A stretch of 64,000 nt of DNA from JAPSGM01 sp963777045 (GTDB taxonomy: Bacteria; Chloroflexota; Limnocylindria; QHBO01), in contig CAVZPD010000022.1 of NCBI GenBank assembly GCA_963777045.1, positions 1 through 64,000 on the forward strand, given 5' to 3'. This document shows positions 39,043-47,670 of this stretch, in pieces. The position numbers and the translations under genes were made by a program. Every line of letters begins with the position of its first letter. The stretch's first letter is position 1. Under the pieces are notes generated by a model that saw nothing but the letters and a program-made list of their open reading frames with translations, did not search any database and was not told where the DNA came from.

Positions 39043-39156
39043 TCAGCCGTCTTCCGGATCCGGAGTGCCGAGGCGGAAGACGTTGCTGACGCTGCCCCTC
39101 CTTGCTCGCCTCCATGAACGTCGTTCCTGCGCGGTTCCGTTCTTTGGTTCCGGCAT
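39043..39156 (-). CDS. Putative 37-residue ORF ahead of the trehalose-type gene
   Basis: ATG 39156 has GGAGGAG directly upstream at good spacing and reads MPEPKNGTAQERRS through VSNVFRLGTPDPEDG to a stop at 39043, 16 bp before the next start. The acidic PDPEDG end and strong ribosome binding site argue for translation, as a leader peptide or a small protein. The middle is arginine-rich (RSWRRARRG), and a one-base slip would give a less basic alternative there, so an indel is possible. Confidence 0.35.
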   Translation of the reverse strand: MPEPKNGTAQERRSWRRARRGSVSNVFRLGTPDPEDG

Positions 39157-39322
39157 GGCGCTCCTCCGGATCTTCGCGGGTATCCACCTGGGCAGGGGAC
39201 GTGCAAGGGGCGCGCCAGCACCGCACCTTCGGCCCCCTCGGCCGGTCGCGGATCGGCCACCCGGGGGGTTCATTGGATCTGGCAGCCTTTCGGCAGTGGC
39301 AGCCCAGGGAGTGAACGGCAGG

Positions 39323-39685
39323 GTGACGGTGGAGCCTTCCCCGGTGCGCGTCTGGGCAGCTGTCTCGGATGGGGCGCTGCGCACGTTGCTGCGCGAAGTC
39401 GCCCTCTCGATGGCGCTCGATCTCGCAATCCTGTCGCCGGAGCAGCTCCCCTTCGCGCTGGACGTCGGCGGGAGCGAGCTGGCCAGCGTGGACGGGCTCA
39501 TGGTCGAGCCGGCGCTTTTCGAGCCGCTCATCGATCACCCGACGGTCGCCGCCCTGCGCCTGGTGCTCGTAATCCCCAGTGGGGTGCCGGCGCCGCCACG
39601 GTTGTCGACCGCCCGCGAGCTGGCGCTGCCGTGTTCCGCGGAAGAGCTCGCCTCGGCCCTGGTGTGGCTTGCCGACGGAGCGTGA
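39323..39685 (+). CDS. Small receiver-like protein (pseudo-receiver)
   Basis: About 120 residues from GTG 39323. The strand/helix pattern (VRVWAAVSDGALRTLLREVA, LRLVLVIPSGVP, LPCSAEELASALVWLADGA) has the order of a CheY-like fold, ending where a receiver would have KPF followed by a helix. The phospho-acceptor and the lysine are not evident, so it would not work by phosphotransfer. The start is uncertain; the upstream frame looks non-coding. It is convergent with a zinc-ribbon protein that has a similar fold. Confidence 0.4.
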   Translation: MTVEPSPVRVWAAVSDGALRTLLREVALSMALDLAILSPEQLPFALDVGGSELASVDGLMVEPALFEPLIDHPTVAALRLVLVIPSGVPAPPRLSTARELALPCSAEELASALVWLADGA

Positions 39686-39690
39686 TGTTG

Positions 39691-40293
39691 TCAGTCGGCG
39701 TCGAGGCCGGGTATCAGCTGGCCGCCCTCGAACGCCTCCAGCTTGTGACGGAGTCCGCGCGTGATCTCGTCCGACCTGAGATACCCGACGGAGGCCGTGT
39801 CGGGCATGCGTTCGCCGGCCAGGCGGATGAGTCGGTCGGGTCCGTACAGGAAGATCGGTACCGAGCTCAGCTTCGGCTGCCGGCAGCGCAGCGCGAATTC
39901 ATTCCTGAAGCCGATCGCATCCAGGCATTCGCCTGAGATCGCGATGAGCTTGACGTTGCGCAGCCCGAGCGACGTGAGCGTCTGCTTCGTCGGCGCGCCA
40001 ATGGCCACCGCCAGGCCGGTCACCCCTCGCAGCGTCTGGGCGACCAGTTCGCGGTCGGGCGACTCGGGTCCGACCACGTAGGCCACGCCCGGTCCGGGGC
40101 TGGTGATCTGGCCGCGCTGCTTCGGCAACCTCCCGCGCCCTGCCTGCCGCGCGCCCGCCTGGCGGCGTGAGCGCGACCGGCAGGCAGTCGTTGTGGTGCA
40201 CTCGTACAGCCCATCCGACGTCCTGCGGAACGCGTGCGAGCCGGTGCGACCGCAGCGATTGCAGACCTTTGGAGCTCCGGCTTGGCGAACCAT
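39691..40293 (-). CDS. Zinc-ribbon plus receiver-like protein
   Basis: 200 residues. The N-terminal CNRCGRTGSHAF and a later Cys (LYECTTTTACRSR) form a likely zinc ribbon, followed by a basic linker and a receiver-like alpha/beta domain (AYVVGPESPDRELVAQTLRG, KLIAISGECLDAIGF, VPIFLYGPDRLIRLAG, ASVGYLRSDEITRGL). No canonical phospho-aspartate pair is visible. The ribbon suggests nucleic acid or protein binding. No family recognised. Confidence 0.6.
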   Translation of the reverse strand: MVRQAGAPKVCNRCGRTGSHAFRRTSDGLYECTTTTACRSRSRRQAGARQAGRGRLPKQRGQITSPGPGVAYVVGPESPDRELVAQTLRGVTGLAVAIGAPTKQTLTSLGLRNVKLIAISGECLDAIGFRNEFALRCRQPKLSSVPIFLYGPDRLIRLAGERMPDTASVGYLRSDEITRGLRHKLEAFEGGQLIPGLDAD

Positions 40294-40408
40294 GCTCCAT
40301 TGCAGTGCACGTGGTGTGCCCGTCCCGCGGCCCTGGACGCCGGCTCAGACCCCGTCGAGCTGCTCGGGACCATGGCCCGGTGACCGATGCGCCCGGCGTC
40401 CTCAATCG

Positions 40409-40816
40409 TCAGTCGGCGGCCTCGAGGATGACTTTCGGCAGGCCCGCGCGCACCAGCCCGCTTGCGCCCGGCTGCTCGGGCTCCGACGCGGCATCGGGCC
40501 GGGCCAGCGCATCCGGCGAGGCGTCGCGATCCTCGACACGCGGGCGGTGCGCGGCAGAGGACTGGACGGTGTGGATGACCTGGGCGACGCGGAACCGATG
40601 GCAGCTGCCGCGCTCGTCGATGTACTCGACCAGGTCCCCGGCGCACGGAAGCGGCGCCGGATGCTCAAGGTCGGCACCCAGGTAGCCGTCGCCGTCGGGG
40701 AAGTGGACCGTATAGGGCATGGCGGTCGGCCAGCCGGCATCGGGCGCATTGGGCTCGGTCAGCTCGGTGACGGAACCGGCGGCTCGTGCATCCTCGTTTC
40801 GATCGTTCTCGCCCAC
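40409..40816 (-). CDS. Hypothetical protein with KOW/SH3-like N-terminus
   Basis: About 135 residues from GTG 40816, which follows GGAGAG at five bases. The recognisable core is PYTVHFPDGDGYLGADLEHP and CAGDLVEYIDERGSCHRFRV, a small beta-barrel-like pattern; the tail is Asp/Ala/Pro-rich and disordered. I recognise no family. A leftover 157-bp gap separates it from the BON gene upstream. It may be co-transcribed with the shikimate kinase cluster. Confidence 0.5.
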   Translation of the reverse strand: MGENDRNEDARAAGSVTELTEPNAPDAGWPTAMPYTVHFPDGDGYLGADLEHPAPLPCAGDLVEYIDERGSCHRFRVAQVIHTVQSSAAHRPRVEDRDASPDALARPDAASEPEQPGASGLVRAGLPKVILEAAD

Positions 40817-40973
40817 CGAACTCTCCGTTACAGGTTCGACGCCCGCCAGCAGTCGCTGCGGGCGTCGTTGTCGGGGCCCCGGGATATCCCGTCCCGGCTG
40901 CGGTTCACCGGTCCCCGGCGTGGAGACGTGCAGTTCTCGTACCAGCTGCCCACGGGGCGTGCCGGCTGCAGCA

Positions 40974-41419
40974 TCACGCGTTCGCCAGGGAGGTCCGGTC
41001 CTCGACCGACCTCGACGCCCTCGACGTCGCCGAGGATTCCGAGGATCTCGTCGAGCACCTCGATCCGCCTCGACCTCGCCGCTCACGATCACGATGGAGC
41101 CGGTGGCAGACAGCGTGAGCCGATCGCCGGCGACGACGTCGGAGCGCCGCAGCGCCTCGAGTGCACGGGCGGCGAGGTCATCATCGGTGTCCGACTGGCG
41201 CAGCTCCATGCCGTCATCACGCGCCGCCCCGGCGAAGTCGGGCCCGCCCTCGTCGAGGCGCGGCTCGCTCATCACGCGCTCGCTGGGCGGCACGTACGGC
41301 ACGCCCTCCTCGCGCGCGACGAGGTAGTCATCGGTATCCCCGCCGCGCGGCGTCTCCTGCAGGTCTCCGGTGTCTTCCGACGGCAGTGGCAGTCCGTGCC
41401 GCTCGTTGCGATCATCCAT
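40974..41419 (-). CDS. BON-domain protein (two frameshifts)
   Basis: From ATG 41419: a Gly/Asp-rich leader (MDDRNERHGLPLPSEDTGDL, EEGVPYVPPSERV), then a BON domain (LAARALEALRRSDVVAGDRL, SIVIVSGEVEA). One extra base near 41066 shifts it, giving IEVLDEILGILGDVEGVEV. A second slip near 41020 leads to VEDRTSLANA and a natural stop at 40974. BON domains bind membranes or phospholipids in other proteins. The gene runs in the same open frame as the shikimate kinase with no stop between. Confidence 0.6.
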
Positions 41420-41980
41420 GCCCCGCACCCGCGCAAGTCGCGTGCCCAGCGCGTCAGCGCAGCCCGTCGTTCGCAGCCAGTCCACGATCCTGTCAACGAT
41501 CTCGGCAGGGGAGGCGGATGCGGTGTCCACCTCCAGCGTGGCCACTTCCCGGTAGAGCGGTGCGCGGCTGTGCGCCGTCGTTTCGAGCCACTCCACCGCA
41601 TCCCCATCGAGCCAGGGCCGATGCGCCCCCGCCATCGTTCGCTCGGCCAGCGTCTCCGCTGGGGCACGCAGCCAGACGACTGCGCCGGCCGATCGCAGCC
41701 GGCTGCGCAGCTCGGGGTCCGTCACGACGCCCGCCGCCGATGCGGCGATGGCCGGCTCAGGCATGGCCAGCGCGTGGCGCAGCGCGGATGCCTCCGCGGC
41801 CCGCAGCTGCTGTGGGCCCTCAGCTGCCAGCTCGCGGGCGGTTCGGCCGGTGGCCGCCTCGACCAGGGCGTCGTTGTCGTGGTACGGCCAGCCGGTGCGA
41901 CGCGAGAGCTCGTGCCCGACCGTCGTCTTGCCGCTGCCCATCATGCCCAGCAGGATGACCCGGCACGGGACGCCGCTCAT
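41420..41980 (-). CDS. aroK: Shikimate kinase (no stop before the BON gene)
   Basis: A P-loop kinase of about 185 residues: Walker A GMMGSGKTT (12-20), acidic shikimate pocket HDNDALVEAATG (34-45), helix REL..GPQQLRAAEASAL, lid RPWL (121-124) and Arg139. It phosphorylates shikimate at the 3-hydroxyl in aromatic amino acid synthesis. Its frame continues without a stop into the BON protein at 41419; an in-frame stop lies close by in another frame, so a small indel could explain the fusion. It starts at ATG 41980, overlapping the preceding stop (ATGA). Confidence 0.82.
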
Positions 41981-42351
41981 TCGGCGTAGGCGATGGTCGT
42001 CAGGAGCGCGTTCTCCGCCTGTCGCGAGTCCAGCCGCGTGTGCTGCACGACGATGGGCACGTCCGAGCTGATGACGCTGGCGTAGTCGGTGTCGCGTGGG
42101 ACAGGCTCCGGATCCTCCAGGTCATTGAACCTGACGTGAGCCGTGCGTCGCGCTCCAACGGTCAGCCGGTACGGCCCGACCGGGTCGCGATCGGCCCGGT
42201 AGATCCAGATCTCGACCTGCGCATCGGCCTCGCCCGCGTTGAGGATGCAGGCGGTCTCGTGGCTCGTCATGGTGCCTTCCGGGCCGGTGCTGCCCGATGG
42301 AATGTAGCCCTCGGCGATGGCCCATCGACGACGCCCGATTGGTTCGCTCAT
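41977..42351 (-). CDS. Sensory-rhodopsin-transducer-like protein (ASRT family)
   Basis: A 124-residue protein matching the Anabaena sensory rhodopsin transducer family along its length: GRRRWAIAEGYIPSG, MTSHETACILNAGEADAQVE, RLTVGARRTAHVRFNDLEDP and VVQHTRLDSRQAENALLTTI. These proteins form a soluble beta-sandwich tetramer. Outside cyanobacteria they occur without a rhodopsin and may bind a small molecule or carbohydrate. No opsin gene is in this window. Its stop overlaps the shikimate kinase start. Longer starts up to about 42435 exist in frame. Confidence 0.85.
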   Translation of the reverse strand: MSEPIGRRRWAIAEGYIPSGSTGPEGTMTSHETACILNAGEADAQVEIWIYRADRDPVGPYRLTVGARRTAHVRFNDLEDPEPVPRDTDYASVISSDVPIVVQHTRLDSRQAENALLTTIAYAE

Positions 42352-42525
42352 GACGCCCTGCTCGCGCAATCGGCGTGCCATCCACGATGGTCCGATCTTC
42401 CCACCTGGAGTGGTACTCGCTCCGGCCTGAGTCATGCCCCCCACCCGGACCACAGCGCTAGTGCTCAGGACGTCCCCGCCGGTTACGGTGGAGTAGACCT
42501 TCGCGATGCGGAACCGGAGCTTGGC

Positions 42526-43443
42526 ATGACGCGACACGGGGCGAACCACGGGCAGGGGGCGCTGCGCCGCGCCGCGGTCCTGGCCGGGACCGCGTTCATG
42601 GCGGCCGCCCTCCTGGCATGGGCCCCGTCGCCCGCAACCGGCTGGAACCAGGGCGGCGCCGAGGCGACGCTCTGGCAGCTGATGAACGGTGCGCGCGTGA
42701 ACAACGGCCTGCGCGCCCTCCAGCAGGATGGGACGCTCGTCTCGCTGGCCCGATGGCGGAGCAAGGACCAGGTCCAGCGCAGCTACTTCGACCACGTGAT
42801 CCTGGGGACCTCGTACCAGGTCTACCACTGGTACGACACCAACGGCCTGAAGTACCGGTGGGGCGGCGAGAACATCGGCTGGAACAACGGCTACGCCGAT
42901 GCGGACTCGCCGGTGGCCATCCACGAGGGCTTCATGAACTCGCCGGGTCACCGCGCCAACGTCCTGGAGCCATCCTGGACGCACGGCGGCGTCGGAGCGT
43001 ACGCCGCCGACAACGTCAACTTCCTGGGCCAGCAGCGCAATCCGCGCTTCTACACCGAGCTCTTCATGCAGGCGACAACGGCGACCGCACCGCCGCCGCC
43101 ACCACCACCGTCGACGAGCGCGCCACCGCCGCCGGCCGGCGGTGGAGCCGCTCCCCCGAGTCCAGCGCCCACGGCCGCGCCCGCGGCCGCCGTGCAGCGG
43201 GTCGAGACGCCCGCCGCGCCGCGTGCCAGCCAGCCGCTGGACGGCGGTGCGCTCCTGGTGGCGGCCCAGCCAGCCGCGGTCGCCGCCGAGCACTCCCTGG
43301 CGCGGCTGCGCATCCTCGATGGCGTCGCGGAGGCGCCGGTCGAGGTAGCCAGCGGGGAATCGCTGCGCGTGGAGGCGAGCGAGGCTGCACCGAACGGGAT
43401 CTTCGAGACGGTCCTCGGATCGCTCCTCTCCTTCATCCTGTAG
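42526..43443 (+). CDS. Secreted CAP-domain (SCP/PR-1) protein
   Basis: 305 residues. Signal peptide (basic start, then AAVLAGTAFMAAALLAWAP), then a CAP domain about 45-185: SYFDHVI (His90), GENIGW (Glu115) and HEGFMNSPGHRANVL (His133, Glu134, His142), the residues that form the CAP cavity. A long Pro/Ala-rich linker (186-225) leads to a hydrophobic C-terminal segment (VLGSLLSFIL). It is exported and possibly anchored. Its target is unknown; CAP proteins act in cell-wall or small-ligand binding in bacteria. Confidence 0.83.
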   Translation: MTRHGANHGQGALRRAAVLAGTAFMAAALLAWAPSPATGWNQGGAEATLWQLMNGARVNNGLRALQQDGTLVSLARWRSKDQVQRSYFDHVILGTSYQVYHWYDTNGLKYRWGGENIGWNNGYADADSPVAIHEGFMNSPGHRANVLEPSWTHGGVGAYAADNVNFLGQQRNPRFYTELFMQATTATAPPPPPPPSTSAPPPPAGGGAAPPSPAPTAAPAAAVQRVETPAAPRASQPLDGGALLVAAQPAAVAAEHSLARLRILDGVAEAPVEVASGESLRVEASEAAPNGIFETVLGSLLSFIL

Positions 43444-43496
43444 ACGGGTGCCGGACGCGGCCTCCGATCTGATGACATCCGACTAGACTGCGCCGC

Positions 43497-44243
43497 ATGC
43501 CGGCCATCCTCGAGGCGCGCGACCTGGTCAAGCGCTACCAAGTCGGCCTCGGATCGGTGGAGGCCCTGCGCGGGGTCTCGCTCTCCGTGGCCGAGGGCGA
43601 GTTCCTGGCCATCATGGGCAGCTCCGGATCGGGCAAGTCGACGATGCTCCACCTGCTCGGCGGCCTCGACCGTCCCACCAGCGGGGAGGTGATGATCGAC
43701 GGGGTGAACATCAGCGAGCTGGACGATGAGGGCGCCACGCTGACACGTCGGGCCAAGACGGGCTTCGTCTTCCAGTTCTTCAACCTGATCCCGCTGCTGA
43801 ACGTGGCGGAGAACGTCGCCCTCCCCTTCATCATCGCCGGCGGGTCGCTGGCCGAGCACCGGGGCCGGGTCGACGAGCTGCTGGAGCTGGTGGGCCTCGC
43901 CAGCAAGGCGGCGCATCGGCCCGATCAGCTCTCCGCCGGCGAGCAGCAGCGTGTTGCGCTTGCGCGAGCGCTGGCCACCAACCCCGCAATCCTGCTGGCC
44001 GACGAGCCGACCGGCAACCTCGACTACACCACCGGCATCGAGATCCTGGACCTCCTCTGGGACTCGTGCGACCGGCTTGGCCAGACGATCGTGCTGGTGA
44101 CGCACGCCGCGCACGCCGCCGCCTACGCCGATCGAGTCCTGGTCGTGCAGGACGGCGCAGTGCTCGACGAGATCGAGCTGGGGCGTCGGCGCGATCACGA
44201 GGCGCGGCCGCTGATTGCGCGCCTGGCCGGCCTGGGGCTGTAG
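43497..44243 (+). CDS. ABC transporter ATP-binding protein (LolD type)
   Basis: A 248-residue ATPase: Walker A GSSGSGKST (41-49), FVFQFFNLIP Q-loop, signature LSAGEQQRVALARAL, Walker B LLADEPTGNLD and LVTHAAH switch (a histidine variant of the usual THD). It is followed after 6 bp by its FtsX permease. Intact and in normal codon usage. It energises the large permease. Confidence 0.93.
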   Translation: MPAILEARDLVKRYQVGLGSVEALRGVSLSVAEGEFLAIMGSSGSGKSTMLHLLGGLDRPTSGEVMIDGVNISELDDEGATLTRRAKTGFVFQFFNLIPLLNVAENVALPFIIAGGSLAEHRGRVDELLELVGLASKAAHRPDQLSAGEQQRVALARALATNPAILLADEPTGNLDYTTGIEILDLLWDSCDRLGQTIVLVTHAAHAAAYADRVLVVQDGAVLDEIELGRRRDHEARPLIARLAGLGL

Positions 44244-44249
44244 GGCCCC

Positions 44250-46787
44250 ATGAGATTCGGGGGCCTCGCCTGGCGCAGCCTGGCCGCCCGGCCATTGCGG
44301 ACGGCCCTGACCGTGATCGGAGTCGCCGCGGGGGTCGCCATCCTGGCCGCCACCCTCGTTGCCAGCCAGGCGACCACCGATGCCGTGCGGCGTGCCGCGC
44401 AGGAGCTCTACGGCTCGGCGGACCTGCGCGTCCGGGCCTTCGACAGCAGTGGCTTCACTCCTCGCGCGGTCACCTCTCTGCGACAGGTGCCGGGCGTGCT
44501 CAACGCTGCCGCCGTGGCCCAGCGTCGGGGCGTGGTCAGCACCACGCCGAGCGCCAACGACCGCGTCTTCCCGGTGCTGCTCGTCGGCCTGGACGCCGCT
44601 GACGAGGCGCGCATCCGGCCCACCCACCTCGTCGCCGGCTCATTCCTGGACCAGGACGTTCCCAACGGGGTGCTGGTGAACGCGCGGTGGGCGTACGACC
44701 AGGGGTTCACCACCGGCGACGAGCTGATCCTCGACGGCCACCGTGCAGAGGTGCCGCCGCTCAGGATCATCGGCCTCCTCGACGATGCCGGCTTCGGCGC
44801 GCTCTCGTCCGGCTCCGTGGTGGTGCTCAACCGCGAGTTCCTCGCCGAGGCGTTCGACGTACCCGTGCCGGTCCGCTACGTCGATCTCCAGGTGGCAGAC
44901 GGTCATGTCGATGACGTGCAGGCGGCGCTGGATGCGACGCTCGGCGAACCTTTCGTGGTCGAGACGGTGGCCGACGAACAGGCGCAGCTCGCGCGCGCGC
45001 AGGCCGGGTTCTCCGGCATCGCCTTCCTCTTCAGCCTGGTCGCGGTGGCGGTCGGCGCCTTCCTGGTCGCCAACACGCTGGCCATGACGGTGAGCGAGCG
45101 AATCCGCGAGATCGGCCTGCTTCGCGCGGCCGGGACCACCTCGCGCCAGGTCCTGGGCCTCTTCCTGCGGCAGGGCGTGGTGTTGTCGCTGGCCGGTGGC
45201 GTGCTCGGTATTGGGCTCGGTGCGTTGGTCGCGGTGCTGCTCATCGCGTTCCTGCGCAGCACCCGCGCGCTGCTGGTGACCGGTGGGCCCGTGAACGTCG
45301 GCGCCATGGCGCTCGCCTTCCTGATCGGTGCGGGCGTCACCGTTAGCGCCTCGCTGCTGCCAGCCATCGCCGCCGCACGCGTCTCGCCGCTCGAGGCGCT
45401 GCGTCCCTCCAGCGGACCCGCACGCCGGCTTCGGGACCGGCTGCCCGTGATCGCCGGACTGGTGCTGCTGGCCCTCGTCGTGGCGGCGGTGGCCTACCCG
45501 CTCGACCGGGGCGACCAGTCGTTCGCGGCCCTGCTGGTCGGTGCCGGGATCCTGCTCCTGGGCGCGGTGGCCGTCGGCTTCCTGCTGCAGCCGCTGGCGG
45601 CGGTGGTGGGCCGGCCGTTCGAGTGGTTCTTCGGTGCGCAGGGCCTCCTGGGTCGGGCCAACCTGGCGCGGGACCGGGTGCGGACGGGCCTGACGGTGGG
45701 GGCGCTGGTCATCGGCCTGGCCGCCGTGGTTGCCCTGAGCGCAGTCTCGGCCAGCGCTCGTGCCACGGCCGACCGCTGGGTCAGCTCCATCCTGCCGGGC
45801 GGCTACGCCATCCGGCTCACCGTGGCCGACGAGGTGGAGAACCTGCGCCCGCGCATGGAGGCGATCGGGGGGACGCGCACGGCGACGCCGATCGTGGAGG
45901 TTCCGGCTGTCGTATTGGCCGATGATTCGGTGCGCGAGGCGTGGCTGGCGGGCATCGACCCGACCGTCTACCAGGACCAGGGCGCGCTGATCTTCGTGGA
46001 GGGCCGGCGGGGTGCGGCCTTCGAGGCGCTGCGCAACGGTCACGCCGTCCTGGTGCCGGAGCCGGTCGCGCTCCGCGACGGGCTGTCGGTGGGGGATGCA
46101 TTGCAGCTGGCGCAACCAGGCGGGGAGGCCACGGCGTTCCAGGTGGCCGGAGTCGTCGCTTACTCGCTGCCGACGCCAACCGCCGACGGCGCGCTGCTCG
46201 TCAGCCTGCCCGATGCCCGCGACCTCTTTGGCGGGACGACCGCCGAGCTCTGGGCGCTCATCCCACGCGACGGCGTGAGCGCCGCCGCCTACCAGCAGGA
46301 GCTGGACGCCACGGCCGCGGGCCTCTCCGCCGAGCCGTTGACCGCGGCCTCCCTGGCCGACGACCTGGGCCGTTCGCTGAACCGCCTGATCGGCCTCTTC
46401 GACGTGCTGGCGCTCCTGGCCGTCCTCATCGGCGGCCTCGGCATCGTGAATACGCTGGCGATGGGGGTGGTCGAGCGCACGCGAGAAATCGCAATCCTGC
46501 GCTCGCATGGGATGACCGTCGGGCAGGTGCAGGCGATGGTCGTGACGGAGGCGGCGATCATCGGTGCGGTCGGTGGCCTCGTGGCCGTGGTTGTCGGCCT
46601 GATGGTGGCATGGGCCGCCGTATCGCTGGGTGCGCCGGGCGACTTCGCAGCGGGCCTCTCGTTACCGTGGGGGATCATGGGCGCGGTGGTGCTGCTCGGC
46701 ATCGCTATTGCGTCCGCGGCTGGCATCTACCCCGCGCGCTCGGCCGCTCGCACGTCGGTGACCGCCGCGCTCAAGCACTTCGAGTGA
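44250..46787 (+). CDS. FtsX-like ABC permease
   Basis: An 845-residue permease with eight or more helices in two FtsX bundles: the early coupling segment RIREIGLLRAAGTTSRQVLG, and a late segment RTREIAILRSHGMTVGQVQA near the end. Between them are two extracytoplasmic MacB-type domains. Together with the ATPase upstream it forms a lipoprotein/peptide exporter of the LolCDE/MacB class. Intact, unlike the related permease at 32-36 kb. Confidence 0.92.
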   Translation: MRFGGLAWRSLAARPLRTALTVIGVAAGVAILAATLVASQATTDAVRRAAQELYGSADLRVRAFDSSGFTPRAVTSLRQVPGVLNAAAVAQRRGVVSTTPSANDRVFPVLLVGLDAADEARIRPTHLVAGSFLDQDVPNGVLVNARWAYDQGFTTGDELILDGHRAEVPPLRIIGLLDDAGFGALSSGSVVVLNREFLAEAFDVPVPVRYVDLQVADGHVDDVQAALDATLGEPFVVETVADEQAQLARAQAGFSGIAFLFSLVAVAVGAFLVANTLAMTVSERIREIGLLRAAGTTSRQVLGLFLRQGVVLSLAGGVLGIGLGALVAVLLIAFLRSTRALLVTGGPVNVGAMALAFLIGAGVTVSASLLPAIAAARVSPLEALRPSSGPARRLRDRLPVIAGLVLLALVVAAVAYPLDRGDQSFAALLVGAGILLLGAVAVGFLLQPLAAVVGRPFEWFFGAQGLLGRANLARDRVRTGLTVGALVIGLAAVVALSAVSASARATADRWVSSILPGGYAIRLTVADEVENLRPRMEAIGGTRTATPIVEVPAVVLADDSVREAWLAGIDPTVYQDQGALIFVEGRRGAAFEALRNGHAVLVPEPVALRDGLSVGDALQLAQPGGEATAFQVAGVVAYSLPTPTADGALLVSLPDARDLFGGTTAELWALIPRDGVSAAAYQQELDATAAGLSAEPLTAASLADDLGRSLNRLIGLFDVLALLAVLIGGLGIVNTLAMGVVERTREIAILRSHGMTVGQVQAMVVTEAAIIGAVGGLVAVVVGLMVAWAAVSLGAPGDFAAGLSLPWGIMGAVVLLGIAIASAAGIYPARSAARTSVTAALKHFE

Positions 46788-46804
46788 GAGGAGAGACAGG
46801 GCTC

Positions 46805-47233
46805 ATGGAATCACGCTTCTGGGAAGCGAAGCCGGGCCGCACCTTCGTGGGGCGGCTGGCGACGGGCAGCGACCTCGTTCGCGAGATCGAGGCCTTCTGC
46901 GCCGAGCGCGACATCTCTGCGGCCTGGGTCAGCGTCGTCGGTGCGGTGCAGCATTCGGCGTTCGCCTACTACGACCAGATGGCCAAGCGCTACGTCGAGA
47001 ACTCGAGCGAGACCCACCACGAGCTGAGCGGCTTCGTCGGGAACATCTCGCTGCGTGACGGCGCTCCCTTCCTGCACGCGCATGCCGACTTCTCTGACCG
47101 CGCCGGCGGCACCGTGGGCGGACATCTGCTTGCCGGCTGCGAGGTCTGGGTCGCCGAGGTCACGATTCGCGAGATGATCGGCGTCGAACTGGTGCGGACT
47201 CCCGACGAGGTGACCGGCCTGGCCCTGTGGTAG
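46805..47233 (+). CDS. PPC/DUF296-domain protein
   Basis: 142 residues with the PPC domain pattern: WVSVVGAVQHSAFAYYD, then LHAHADFSDRAGGTVGGHLL with His91, His93 and His107 as likely metal ligands, and EVWVAEVTIREM at the end. Prokaryotic PPC proteins are cytoplasmic, often trimeric, and mostly of unknown role. It follows the permease by 17 bp, so it is probably in that operon, although nothing links the functions. Confidence 0.85.
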   Translation: MESRFWEAKPGRTFVGRLATGSDLVREIEAFCAERDISAAWVSVVGAVQHSAFAYYDQMAKRYVENSSETHHELSGFVGNISLRDGAPFLHAHADFSDRAGGTVGGHLLAGCEVWVAEVTIREMIGVELVRTPDEVTGLALW

Positions 47234-47344
47234 TTGGTACGGTGCCGGGGAGCCCTATCGGGCCACTCGCCCGCCGCCCTTCCGGGCTCGCACCATGTGG
47301 CTGCGCCGGCGAGCTGCCGCCGGTCGACCGCTCGGGAGGGCAAC

Positions 47345-47524
47345 ATGCGCGCTGCGTTCGGACTGGTAGCCGGATTCGCCATCTCGGCCCTGGGGCTGAC
47401 CGTGGTCGTCGCCTCCACCCAGGATCTGGCTGGGGTGCTGCTGATCGGACTGGGGGTCGGCCTGGCGGCTCTCGTCTCGAGGATGCAGCCCAGCGCCGGC
47501 GGTCAGTCGACCGGTCGCGACTAG
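47345..47524 (+). CDS. Small two-helix membrane protein
   Basis: Only 59 residues: two helices (FGLVAGFAISALGLTVVVA and AGVLLIGLGVGLAALVS) and a short polar tail. The ATG at 47345 follows GGAGGG at close spacing, which supports translation. Longer open frames to its left are not convincing. No family recognised. Confidence 0.55.
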   Translation: MRAAFGLVAGFAISALGLTVVVASTQDLAGVLLIGLGVGLAALVSRMQPSAGGQSTGRD

Positions 47525-47670
47525 CCGGCCGCGGCATATCCCTTGCCGGTCCCACGTCGCCGCCGATGGACGCGGGGAGCAGGCGACGCAGGCGGCCTTC
47601 AAGGCCCGAGGACGGCAGCGTCCGTCATGCCTCCGCCCACGCGTCGCGATAGGGCCGGCGCGGCGACACC

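Noticed and set aside
39157..39322. Possible glycine-riboswitch-like segment (CCGAAGG, GGAGGAG) upstream of the GH13 genes on the minus strand
   Set aside because: The core CTCTCAGG..AAAGGAC part of the aptamer is absent; only short common words match.
42526..43443. Pro/Ala-rich linker of the CAP protein as a tandem DNA repeat or collagen-like gene
   Set aside because: Simple codon-level proline/alanine bias of an exported linker; no unit repeats exactly.
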